Shown here: piece after piece, positions 1 to 7,623 of the stretch
How the letters are laid out: every line of letters starts with the position of its first letter
Numbering within the stretch: the stretch's first letter is position 1
Assembly (NCBI GenBank): GCA_964616175.1
Contig: CAZTUH010000002.1
Span: 5,035 to 69,034 of the forward strand
Direction of reading: 5' to 3'
DNA: 64,000 nt
From: CAZTUH01 sp964616175
GTDB lineage: Bacteria > Pseudomonadota > Gammaproteobacteria > Burkholderiales > Burkholderiaceae_B
Translations under genes and position numbers: made by a program
The notes under the pieces: model-generated
Told to the model about the DNA's origin: nothing
Databases searched by the model: none
The model's input: the letters and a program-made list of their open reading frames with translations, nothing else

Positions 1-565
1 GGGGAGTCATCACGTCAAATTGTGGAACTGTAGTTGCTACATTTATCTCAATTTCTAATGCATCTAATGATCCTTCGCGCAATCGTTTTCGGAATGTCTG
101 CTTTGCTAAGTTCTCGGTTTCTCCTTTCTCTTCCTTATTTTTATCTGGTGGTACCAATACATTTAGAACTCGTTCCTCTGCAACATTTTCTGCTTGAGTG
201 CGGACTCTATGAATTTCTTGCTCACGTGTTTGCTTGACTGAATATTCTGTCAAATCACGGATAATAGTATCAACATCTCTTCCAACGTATCCAACCTCTG
301 TAAATTTTGTAGCTTCTACTTTGACAAAAGGAGCATTAACAAGTTTAGCAAGTCTTCTTGCGATCTCTGTTTTTCCAACACCAGTTGGTCCAATCATTAG
401 TATATTTTTTGGATGTATTTCATGGCGCAGTTTTTCAGGAACTTGTTGGCGTCGCCAACGATTGCGCAGAGCAATAGCAACTGCTTTCTTCGCTTTGTGC
501 TGTCCTACAATATATTTATCTAATTCTAAGACGATATCCTTGGGGATCATATTATTAATAGACAT
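1..565 (-). CDS. hslU: HslU, ATPase subunit of the HslUV protease (3' end cut by window edge)
   Basis: HslU is the AAA+ unfoldase ring that feeds proteins to HslV in the cytoplasm. Only about 188 N-terminal residues lie in the window; the gene runs off its left edge. Translating the minus strand from the ATG at 565 gives the family N-terminus (IPKDIVLELDKYIVGQ), Walker A GPTGVGKT at about residues 59-66 and the pore loop GYVG at about 92-95, followed by the start of the charged I domain. The frame is open to the edge. It lies 71 bp downstream of hslV in the same direction, as in the usual hslVU operon. A second Met five codons in is also possible; an AGGGA-like ribosome site precedes the first. 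Confidence 0.95.
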   Translation of the reverse strand, partial: MSINNMIPKDIVLELDKYIVGQHKAKKAVAIALRNRWRRQQVPEKLRHEIHPKNILMIGPTGVGKTEIARRLAKLVNAPFVKVEATKFTEVGYVGRDVDTIIRDLTEYSVKQTREQEIHRVRTQAENVAEERVLNVLVPPDKNKEEKGETENLAKQTFRKRLREGSLDALEIEINVATTVPQFDVMTP

Positions 566-636
566 GTAAAAATCCCTATTTTTAGAAAAAAGTGAAAAGC
601 ATATTTTTTTTAGAATTTCGACCAGAAACTTGAAAT

Positions 637-1176
637 TCAACTATTTAATACTTCAACAATATGATTCTGATTCGAGTAAATGCATAAATTTCCAGCTATT
701 TCTAGTGATTTTTTAACTATATCAGCTGGAGTTAGGTGTGTATTGTTTAATAATCCTATAGCTGCTGCTTGTGCATAAGCTCCTCCAGAACCAATAGCAG
801 CTAAGCCAAATTCTGGTTCCAAAACATCTCCAGTTCCAGAAAGCATCAAGGTATGCTCATAGTCTGCAACTATGAGCATAGCTTCTAATTTTCGCAGTAC
901 TCGATCTGTCCTCCAATCCCGTGTCAATTCTACTGCTGCTCGAACTAGATTTCCTTGATGTTTTTCTAATTTTGATTCAAATCGTTCTTGCAGAGTAAAA
1001 GCATCAGCTGTTGCTCCAGCAAACCCTGCCAAAACTTTTCCTTGATAAAGCTTTCTTACTTTGCAACCAGTACTTTTTATAACAATGTTGCCAAGAGTGA
1101 CTTGACCATCTGCTCCTAATGCTACCTGGTCCTTTCGGCGAACACAGATTACAGTGGTAGCATGAAAATTTTCCAT
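637..1176 (-). CDS. hslV: HslV, proteolytic subunit of the HslUV protease
   Basis: HslV is a proteasome-like threonine peptidase working with HslU in the cytoplasm. The 179-residue protein is full length. After a six-residue propeptide (MENFHA) comes TT, so Thr7 should be the processed N-terminal nucleophile. Strong family blocks follow: LGADGQVTLGN, AGFAGATADAFTL, DWRTDR, GSGGAYAQAAA. Many family members have AGDGQ where this has LGADGQ, a small difference beside the active site. It sits between dksA and hslU on the minus strand, with a 332-bp spacer upstream. Identity is not in doubt. Confidence 0.97.
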   Translation of the reverse strand: MENFHATTVICVRRKDQVALGADGQVTLGNIVIKSTGCKVRKLYQGKVLAGFAGATADAFTLQERFESKLEKHQGNLVRAAVELTRDWRTDRVLRKLEAMLIVADYEHTLMLSGTGDVLEPEFGLAAIGSGGAYAQAAAIGLLNNTHLTPADIVKKSLEIAGNLCIYSNQNHIVEVLNS

Positions 1177-1508
1177 AATTTTTCCTTGAAAAAAGAGAAA
1201 AATGCAACCATTTTAAAGAAAAATCAAGATGCTCTAATATACAATTTAGATTATTAGTTTTATTTAGAAGCTTCTAGAAACCTAATATGAATTGGGTGAA
1301 GGATGCATAATCTCCATATACTTTTAGTAAGCAACCTATGAAATTCTACTTTTTTTTACATATTCAATAAATTTTTTTAAATTTAAAAAAAATCTAGAAA
1401 TCTCTTTATTCATGTATGTAAAGAGCTCAGAGGTCAAAAAAACTATCTTGGATTTTTAATCCTTCTTATTTTTCTTGTTTATAGTGTTTTGAATGCTAAT
1501 TTTTTAGA
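1177..1508. other. Spacer between dksA and hslV
   Basis: This 332-bp AT-rich stretch holds no credible reading frame. It contains the weak hairpin listed separately at 1402-1425. It must also hold any promoter for hslVU, but I could not find a convincing heat-shock type (CTTGAAA / CCCCAT) pair or a strong sigma-70 pair. Confidence 0.5.
1386..1425 (-). terminator. Weak hairpin plus T run after dksA
   Basis: Seven-base arms CTCTTTA (1402-1408) and TAAAGAG (1419-1425) flank a 10-base loop. Read on the minus strand, a run of eight T (about 1393-1386) follows, but only after a gap of several bases. It may be a weak Rho-independent terminator for dksA, or chance in AT-rich DNA. Confidence 0.3.
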
Positions 1509-1970
1509 CTAACTGCTGTACAATTTTTTTCTCATTTCACGTCTTTCTTGTGCTTCTAGGGAAAGAGTGGCTGTGGGACGAGCAAGAAGTCTTGGAATTC
1601 CAATTGGTTCTCCTGTTTCTTCACACCAACCATATTCTCCATTTGCAATTCGTTCAATGGATTGCTGCACTTTTCTCAAGAGTTTTCTTTCTCGGTCTCG
1701 AGTTCTTAATTCAAGAGCATGTTCTTCCTCTATAGATGCTCTATCAGCAGGATCAGGAACAAATTGTGTTTCTCTTAAATGTTCAGTTGTGGTTCCTGCA
1801 TTTAATAGGATTTCTTGTTTTAGATTTTTCAACTTTTCATTAAAAAAAGCTAATTGACGTTCATTCATATAATCATTTTCAGACATTGACAGTAATTCTT
1901 TTTCATCTGGAATGTCTATTTGATTCTCTCGATTGTTGAATTTCTCAATTTTTAATTTTTTAATAGCCAT
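1509..1970 (-). CDS. dksA: DksA, RNA polymerase-binding transcription factor (cysteine-poor type)
   Basis: DksA enters the RNA polymerase secondary channel and works with ppGpp to reset transcription of ribosomal and biosynthetic genes. The 153-residue protein has the coiled-coil region and the tip motif DPADRAS with acidic residues D73 and D76. The globular end reads YGWCEETGEPIGIPRLLARP: of the four zinc-binding cysteines of E. coli DksA only C116 remains, so it should fold without zinc. Such cysteine-poor DksA proteins are known in proteobacteria. It lies 67 bp after a COG0523 metal GTPase gene and before hslVU. Confidence 0.95.
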   Translation of the reverse strand: MAIKKLKIEKFNNRENQIDIPDEKELLSMSENDYMNERQLAFFNEKLKNLKQEILLNAGTTTEHLRETQFVPDPADRASIEEEHALELRTRDRERKLLRKVQQSIERIANGEYGWCEETGEPIGIPRLLARPTATLSLEAQERREMRKKLYSS

Positions 1971-2037
1971 AGAATATAGTTCCCTGATGACCTAATCTTA
2001 TACGCATAAATTTTTTTCTTTGTTTAAGATATAGTTA

Positions 2038-3063
2038 TTAATAATTCTTTATCTCAGAAAGACAGTTTTCTAAACCCTGCAAAATAATATCATTGGGTAG
2101 TTTCCGACCAATAAATACCATTTTTGTAGATGGTTGTTCAGAAAATAACCATTGCTCTCCAGGTTCTGTTCCTATCATCATGTGTACACCTTGCAATAAC
2201 ATTCTACAGGTCATTCCTCTAATATAAAGAATTCCTTTATATCGAAATAAATCAGGTCCATAAGTTTGAACCATTTTTTCCAAAAATTCTTCTAATAATT
2301 GAGATTCAAACGGTTTGTTAGATCGAAATACAAAAGTTCCTATTTCATCGTTGTGATTCTTATGAGCAGAATAATTACTATTCAATAGATGGTTACATTT
2401 TTTTTCAGAAGATTCCTTTTCCAAAAAATCAGGGTTTAACTCGAGAATTTCATCTAAATTAAATCCATTGACATTTAGAATAAGCTTCAAATCTATTTTC
2501 CCAAAGTTAACAGATGAAATTAGAGCCTGCGGATTGATTCTTGTTAATCGAGAATATAAATTTTTGTATTTTTCATTGGTAACCAAGTCTTTTTTGGAAA
2601 TTAAAATTCGATCAGCAAAGCCTATTTGTTTTTGAGAACAATTTTGTGTATCTAGTGTTTGCATTCCATGTTTTGCATCAACTACAGTAATAATTGCATC
2701 TAATCGAAAATTTTCAGCAATTTCATTGTCCGCGAAAAAGGTTTGACATATAGGAGTTGGATCTGCTAATCCAGTTGTTTCAATGATGATTCGTTCAAAA
2801 AAAATTTTTCCAATATCACGTTTTTCTTTTAGCTGTAACAATGCCTGTATTAGGTCTCCATGAATGTTGCAGCAAATACATCCGTTAGATAGTTCAACTA
2901 TTTTTTCATTATCTTTCAATAAAATTTCATTATCAATGCTCTCAGCACCATATTCATTTTCGATAATTGCTAATCGAGATCCATGAAATTCATTTAAAAT
3001 TTTTTTTAGAAGAGTAGTTTTTCCAGCTCCAAGAAAACCAGTAAGAATAGTAGTAGGTATCAT
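2038..3063 (-). CDS. COG0523 (CobW/YjiA/ZNG1-type) GTPase, probable metal chaperone
   Basis: This is a G3E-family GTPase of the kind that delivers metal, often zinc, to client enzymes. I start it at the ATG at 3063 because the next residues, MIPTTILTGFLGAGKTTLL, are the normal family N-terminus; an upstream ATG at 3153 would add 30 atypical residues. Visible motifs are Walker A GFLGAGKT (9-16), ENEYGAESID, the metal-binding GCICC (61-65), and SKKDL as the guanine-specificity motif. A CobW C-terminal domain follows, giving about 341 residues. In Burkholderiales such a gene often lies next to dksA. The exact metal and client cannot be read from the sequence. Confidence 0.9.
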   Translation of the reverse strand: MIPTTILTGFLGAGKTTLLKKILNEFHGSRLAIIENEYGAESIDNEILLKDNEKIVELSNGCICCNIHGDLIQALLQLKEKRDIGKIFFERIIIETTGLADPTPICQTFFADNEIAENFRLDAIITVVDAKHGMQTLDTQNCSQKQIGFADRILISKKDLVTNEKYKNLYSRLTRINPQALISSVNFGKIDLKLILNVNGFNLDEILELNPDFLEKESSEKKCNHLLNSNYSAHKNHNDEIGTFVFRSNKPFESQLLEEFLEKMVQTYGPDLFRYKGILYIRGMTCRMLLQGVHMMIGTEPGEQWLFSEQPSTKMVFIGRKLPNDIILQGLENCLSEIKNY

Positions 3064-3449
3064 TTTTTGATTTTGAATTAGAAAAATTCTTAAAAAAGCA
3101 TAGTGTCTAATATTTTTTTTGTTAAAAAAAGTTAAATCTTTGAAAGAATACAATACTAGCGTATGATTACAGCATAATCACGATCCATAATCAAATTCTA
3201 AAAAAGGCTTGTTATATATAAACTATCAAATAAAATTCCTGAAAATTTTATATAGAAGAAGAGTTTTCTTTTTCTTTTAGAATGCATTTAACATAAGAAT
3301 GTCAAAAACTAATAATATTCCCCTTTTTTTCTTAAAATGCATGAATAAATAATGTGTAGTGAACGATTTTCATTGTTAATATGACTGCAATTAATTTGGT
3401 CTATATATAAAAATCTCAAGGTAAAAGTAAAGACTTTTTTCAAAAATAT
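3064..3449. other. Spacer between dapF and the COG0523 gene
   Basis: About 386 bp of AT-rich DNA between two minus-strand genes. I see no open frame with family features, no tRNA and no convincing hairpin terminator. It presumably holds the promoter for the GTPase gene. Confidence 0.5.
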
Positions 3450-4394
3450 TTAATTGTTGCTAATAAATGAACAATCATTTGATCTAGAAAATATAGACGG
3501 TCTAGAATTTTTAAGGAGATTGTTTATTTTTACAGACCCCTCGAATACTGAAAAAACAGGTCCTGTCATGTATAGACTTTCATTCCAAATGACAGATAAA
3601 ATCCCTCCTTTCATGCAAACTTCGACTGGGGAATTTAGTAAACCTCTCCGAATTCCACTAACAGCTGCAGCACAAGCTCCTGTTCCGCAAGATAGAGTTT
3701 CCCCCACCCCTCTTTCATAAACACGTAGAAAGATTTTCTGTCTATTTTTTATTTCCATAAAACCAACATTAACTTGATTAGGAAATCTAGGATGCTGTTG
3801 TATAGCAGAACCTAATTTTTGAATATTGATTTCATCTAAATCTTTTACAACTACTACAGCATGTGGATTGGAAATGGATAAAACAGAAAATCTCATTATA
3901 TCAAGAGTAGGGATTCCAAAGTCCAAATTCCATAATTTTTCTCCAACTTGCATTTCTGCATGGAGTCCATTTGACTCAAATGGTAAAGACTTGGGTTCAA
4001 ATGAAATTTTTCCCATATCTACTATGATTCTCTTTTCTTGATCTTCTTTAAGAGTAAAAATTCCACTTTGGATTTCAACATTCAAGGGATTTTTCTCAGA
4101 TAAGCCCTGGTCATATATAAACCTAGCAAAACAGCGTGCTCCATTTCCGCAATGCTCTACTTCATTTCCATCGGAATTAAATATTCTATAACGGAAATCT
4201 GCATCGGGGGTTTCTGAAACTTGCACTAATAAAATTTGGTCTGCTCCAATACCAAAATTCCGATCAGCTAAAATACGAGCTCGTTCAGGTGTCATCAAAA
4301 TTAATTGATTGATGGCATCTAAAACAACAAAATCATTCCCTGCTCCATGCATTTTTGTGAATTTCCAAATTTCCTGAGAGTTTTGATTATTCAT
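3450..4394 (-). CDS. dapF: Diaminopimelate epimerase
   Basis: DapF turns LL-diaminopimelate into the meso form needed for peptidoglycan and lysine. The frame has KMHGAGNDFVVLD near the N-terminus and both catalytic cysteines: C82 in EHCGNGARCFARF and C236 in GETLSCGTGACAAAV. At 314 residues it is somewhat longer than the usual 275-285, with about 10 extra residues at the start and a polar tail of about 25 at the end. Its ATG lies 6 bp after the lpxL stop on the same strand, so the two are probably co-transcribed. lpxL-dapF adjacency is common in betaproteobacteria. Confidence 0.96.
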   Translation of the reverse strand: MNNQNSQEIWKFTKMHGAGNDFVVLDAINQLILMTPERARILADRNFGIGADQILLVQVSETPDADFRYRIFNSDGNEVEHCGNGARCFARFIYDQGLSEKNPLNVEIQSGIFTLKEDQEKRIIVDMGKISFEPKSLPFESNGLHAEMQVGEKLWNLDFGIPTLDIMRFSVLSISNPHAVVVVKDLDEINIQKLGSAIQQHPRFPNQVNVGFMEIKNRQKIFLRVYERGVGETLSCGTGACAAAVSGIRRGLLNSPVEVCMKGGILSVIWNESLYMTGPVFSVFEGSVKINNLLKNSRPSIFSRSNDCSFISNN

Positions 4395-4400
4395 TATTTT

Positions 4401-5408
4401 TTAATAAATTTTCTGTTCCCCATAGGGACGAGTTTTAAATCTTCGGTGTACCCAATAATATTGGGTTGGGCAATCTAATATCCAGTTTTCAATCTCGCTA
4501 TTTAAACGAGCTGTAGCTTTTTCTAAAGAACAAGATCCGGGAAAATTCTTCAATCCTGGCAGGATTTTAATTTGATATTTTCCAGTAGAAGTTTCCATAG
4601 AAACAAGAACTGGAACTACAACTGAATGATATTTTCTTGCTATTTGTGCTGTTGTTAGTAAAGTAGAAGCTGGCATTCCAAAAAATGGAGCAAAAACAGA
4701 TCCATTCTTACCAAAATCCATATCTGGGAGATAAATAACTGGTCTGCAAACTTGTAGATGCTTTATCATATTGCGTAAGCCATTTTTATTTTGAATGAGA
4801 AAAACATTATTAAAACGTTTCCGTCCAGATTGAAGGATAGAGTCTAATGCAGGACTTTTCTGCGCTTTGTACATGCAAGCAAGGCTTTTCAGCTCCATAC
4901 TCAAACGAGTCCCTGCTGCATCTATTCCAAGAAAATGAGGAGTTAACAAAATTATACTTCTTTTTTGAGAAATTAAATCTTTTATTCTCTCAATTCCAGC
5001 AATTTTAGTCATTTTTCGTATTGATTCATCCGAACCATACCATAGCACACCTCGATCTGCTAAGGATTGACCCAATGAATAAAAATGTTCTCTTACCCAT
5101 TTTTTTCGCATGTTTTTATTTAGTTTAGGAAAACAAATTTGCAAATTTTTATGAACTATATGTACTCTGGATTTTAAAAACCTTAGTGCAATCCAACCTA
5201 GAATTATACCTACTTTTCTTCTTTTAACTTGACTTACCTTAGAAAGCCAGATTAGAAAGATTTTGATAATGTAAACTTTAATATAATCCATGAGAAAAGA
5301 TATAAAAAGCATCAGATAAGAAATATCATTGGGAATTCTTCTGTCTTTGTAATTTCTTAGAAGAGATTTCTTTTGCAAGAAACCTATTTTTTCTGTAATT
5401 TCTTCCAA
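4401..5408 (-). CDS. lpxL: Lauroyl/myristoyl acyltransferase of lipid A synthesis (LpxL/HtrB family)
   Basis: This inner-membrane enzyme adds a secondary acyl chain to Kdo-lipid A. The 335-residue frame shows a membrane-anchoring segment at about residues 40-58, the HX4D motif (H158 and D163 in TPHFLGIDAAG), and the family block IYLPDMDFGKNGSVFAPFFG. The polar first 32-39 residues are not typical, so translation may begin at M33 or M40. It lies upstream of dapF and diverges from the DUF1289 gene across only 41 bp. LpxL, LpxM and LpxP cannot be told apart safely; LpxL-like is the best fit. Confidence 0.88.
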   Translation of the reverse strand: MEEITEKIGFLQKKSLLRNYKDRRIPNDISYLMLFISFLMDYIKVYIIKIFLIWLSKVSQVKRRKVGIILGWIALRFLKSRVHIVHKNLQICFPKLNKNMRKKWVREHFYSLGQSLADRGVLWYGSDESIRKMTKIAGIERIKDLISQKRSIILLTPHFLGIDAAGTRLSMELKSLACMYKAQKSPALDSILQSGRKRFNNVFLIQNKNGLRNMIKHLQVCRPVIYLPDMDFGKNGSVFAPFFGMPASTLLTTAQIARKYHSVVVPVLVSMETSTGKYQIKILPGLKNFPGSCSLEKATARLNSEIENWILDCPTQYYWVHRRFKTRPYGEQKIY

Positions 5409-5449
5409 AGATTTCCAAGATACATTTTAGGCATCCGTTTAAAAGTAGC

Positions 5450-5659
5450 ATGATTATGAAAGTTGAAAAAACAAAAAATGTAATTTCCTGTATAAATGAT
5501 TCCCCGTGTGTTGCTATTTGTTCTACTTTATTTGATGATGTTTGTCGAGGTTGTGGTCGTACAGCTCAAGAAGTTTCAAATTGGGTCTTCATGACTGAAG
5601 AAGAAAAAAGAAATGTTTGGATTCGCATTCGGATGCAAGGATATCCGATTCGAAAATAA
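5450..5659 (+). CDS. DUF1289 family small cysteine-rich protein
   Basis: A 69-residue protein with the DUF1289 signature: SPCVAICSTLFDDVCRGCGR, then RTAQEVSNW and a conserved MTEEEKRNVW segment. The four spaced cysteines suggest bound metal, but the family's function is unknown to me. Two ATGs, at 5450 and 5456, are possible starts. It diverges from lpxL and precedes the convergent folate gene. Family membership is clear; the role is not. Confidence 0.9.
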   Translation: MIMKVEKTKNVISCINDSPCVAICSTLFDDVCRGCGRTAQEVSNWVFMTEEEKRNVWIRIRMQGYPIRK

Positions 5660-5700
5660 CTTTTAGCAAAAATAGTTCTTCTTGGATTTAGGATTTGATT

Positions 5701-6318
5701 TTATGCTTTATTTTTATTGGTGCAGAAACACGAGCTAGGTGTTATGACCCAGTTAAGCCTCATATCATGTTCTTCAATTTCATTGAGTTTGTTCAATGTT
5801 CCAGAATCCCATGCTACTCCAATACTTGTAAAAAGTTTACCGCAATTCTTAAGATCTAAAAGAGTTCGATCATAATATCCTTTTCCATATCCAAGACGAT
5901 CCCCTTGAATTGTATAACCGAGAGATGGGATAAGTAGTATTTCAGGTGTTAAAAATATTCCCTCGCTTGGTTCTTGAATGCCAAGATTATTACTTCTCAT
6001 AGGTGAATTTGGTTCCCAATATCGAAATTTTAATGGTTTGTTGATTTTTTCAATAACAGGTAAGAGTATTTTGAAATTAATAGAAATTGATAAGTCTGAT
6101 ATAAGAGGAAAAAGATTTGGTTCGTAACACATAGGCCAGAAAGCAGCCACATGAGTTGGATATGATAAATCATCATTGTAAACTTTTTGAACTCGTATAG
6201 TAATTAGCCAATTAAGTAGGCGCTCTTGTATTAGGATACTTTTGTAGTATCGTTCTTTAAAAGATAGTTTTTTCCTAGCTTGTTTTAATTTTATTCTTAG
6301 AGAAGATTTTTCGGACAT
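5701..6318 (-). CDS. 5-formyltetrahydrofolate cyclo-ligase
   Basis: This ATP-dependent enzyme converts 5-formyl-THF to 5,10-methenyl-THF, returning a stored folate to one-carbon metabolism. The 205-residue frame has the family core LLIPSLGYTIQGDRLGYGKGYYDR at about residues 128-151, an N-terminal basic helix (RIKLKQARKKLS) and the C-terminal IEEHDMRLNWVITP block. In Alcaligenaceae this gene often lies beside the CCA-adding enzyme gene, as here, where the two diverge. I looked for 6S RNA upstream, as in E. coli ygfA, and did not find it. Names in use are fau, ygfA and MTHFS. Confidence 0.95.
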   Translation of the reverse strand: MSEKSSLRIKLKQARKKLSFKERYYKSILIQERLLNWLITIRVQKVYNDDLSYPTHVAAFWPMCYEPNLFPLISDLSISINFKILLPVIEKINKPLKFRYWEPNSPMRSNNLGIQEPSEGIFLTPEILLIPSLGYTIQGDRLGYGKGYYDRTLLDLKNCGKLFTSIGVAWDSGTLNKLNEIEEHDMRLNWVITPSSCFCTNKNKA

Positions 6319-6551
6319 ATGTTTCTGCAGATCAAGGTCTATAAATATATTTTGCGCATCTTGTTGAAATATTTGAACTTTTATTGCAAATTTCGTATCG
6401 AAAAATCTTTTTTTAAAGACTAATAATATTAATTGTTGAATTATTGTCTTTAAGATGTTGGAATGAGAAAAGAAATTTCATAGTTTATATTTTCCAGTTT
6501 GAATTGTTTTCTAACAATATGCAAAAAAACTGTTGTACATTTGAAAATGAG

Positions 6552-7622
6552 ATGACCCGGGGTTTAAATATTTATAAAGTTGGAGGTGCAATTCGTGATT
6601 CATTATTAGGTCTTCCCGTTGAGGATTCTGATTGGGTTGTAGTTGGTTCTAATGCTTTAGAAATGGAAAGAAGAGGCTTTATTTCTGTTGGGAATTCTTT
6701 TCCTGTCTTTCTACATCCAATTACTAAAGAAGAGTATGCATTAGCACGTACCGAACGGAAGTTCGGCTATGGTTATAGAGGGTTTATTTTTTTTGCTAGC
6801 CAATATGTGACTCTGACTGAAGATTTAATGCGTCGAGATTTAACAATAAATGCAATTGCATGTAGTGAGAAAGGAGAACTAATTGATCCATTTAATGGGA
6901 TAAGAGACATAGAAAAAAAGGTGCTTCGGCATGTTAGTTTGGCTTTTCAGGAGGATCCTGTGAGAATCTTGCGTCTTGCAAGATTCTCAAGCAAATTTTT
7001 TGATTTTTCAATAGCTAAAGAAACACTAGAATTATGTAAAAAAATGGTCAGAATGGATGAAATAAAACATTTAAAACCGGAAAGGATTTGGAAAGAGATC
7101 TCACGTGGATTACTGTCTGAAAAACCTTCTCAAATGTTTTCTTTCCTACAGAAGATTGGTGCTCTTTCGAAAATATTGCCAGAGTTAAATTTATCCAGTT
7201 CTATAAAAAACGGTTTGGATAAATTATCAATGGATACAGACTTACCTACACGATATGCATTTCTATGTTTCAACAGTCAATCAAGAAGTACATTACATTT
7301 TCGATTAAATGTGCCTAGTAATTGTGCAGAATATGCAAATTTGCTTCCAAGAATTTCCAATGGGTTGAATAACTTGTCCGGGCTTGATAATCAACTTTCT
7401 TTTATGGAAGATTGCGATGCTTTACGCAGACCCGATAGATTTTTTTCACTTTTAAAAGCATATGCAATTTTAGAAAATAAAAAATTAGATATCCCAATTT
7501 GGATAAATCGAATTGATAAAATTCGAAAGATCGATTTTTCTCGAATTTCTATTGATAGAAGTCCGGGAAAAATCAAATCTGAAATAAGAAAGATTCGTCT
7601 AAAGGTTTTAGGTAAGGTCTAA
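6552..7622 (+). CDS. cca: CCA-adding tRNA nucleotidyltransferase (no visible HD domain)
   Basis: This enzyme builds or repairs the 3' CCA end of tRNAs. I start it at the ATG at 6552 because MTRGLNIYKVGGAIRD is the normal N-terminus; earlier Mets at 6444 and 6519 add atypical residues. Motifs are GGAIRD (11-16), catalytic DSD (25-27), RRDLTINAIA (94-103) and the nucleotide-selecting DPVRILRLARF (135-145). The product is about 356 residues. The HD phosphohydrolase domain present in E. coli Cca is not recognisable in the diverged C-terminal third. A perfect 12-bp inverted repeat lies in the RILRLARF region. The gene ends 1 bp before the convergent methyltransferase gene. Confidence 0.93.
   Translation: MTRGLNIYKVGGAIRDSLLGLPVEDSDWVVVGSNALEMERRGFISVGNSFPVFLHPITKEEYALARTERKFGYGYRGFIFFASQYVTLTEDLMRRDLTINAIACSEKGELIDPFNGIRDIEKKVLRHVSLAFQEDPVRILRLARFSSKFFDFSIAKETLELCKKMVRMDEIKHLKPERIWKEISRGLLSEKPSQMFSFLQKIGALSKILPELNLSSSIKNGLDKLSMDTDLPTRYAFLCFNSQSRSTLHFRLNVPSNCAEYANLLPRISNGLNNLSGLDNQLSFMEDCDALRRPDRFFSLLKAYAILENKKLDIPIWINRIDKIRKIDFSRISIDRSPGKIKSEIRKIRLKVLGKV
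6961..6989. repeat. Perfect 12-bp inverted repeat inside cca
   Basis: Arms 6961-6972 and 6978-6989 are exact reverse complements, separated by a 5-base loop (GTCTT). The arms encode part of the conserved VRILRLARFS motif of Cca. The mRNA could form a stable hairpin here. Confidence 0.9.
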
Positions 7623-7623
7623 T

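Noticed and set aside
234..569. Plus-strand open frame of 111 codons near the left edge
   Set aside because: It lies antisense to hslU, whose minus-strand translation matches the family throughout.
1367..1395. A/T palindrome near 1370-1395 as a regulatory site
   Set aside because: Made only of A and T runs, which form such palindromes often in this composition.
6319..6551. 6S RNA upstream of the 5-formyl-THF cyclo-ligase gene, as in E. coli
   Set aside because: The spacer is too short and shows no long self-complementary rod.
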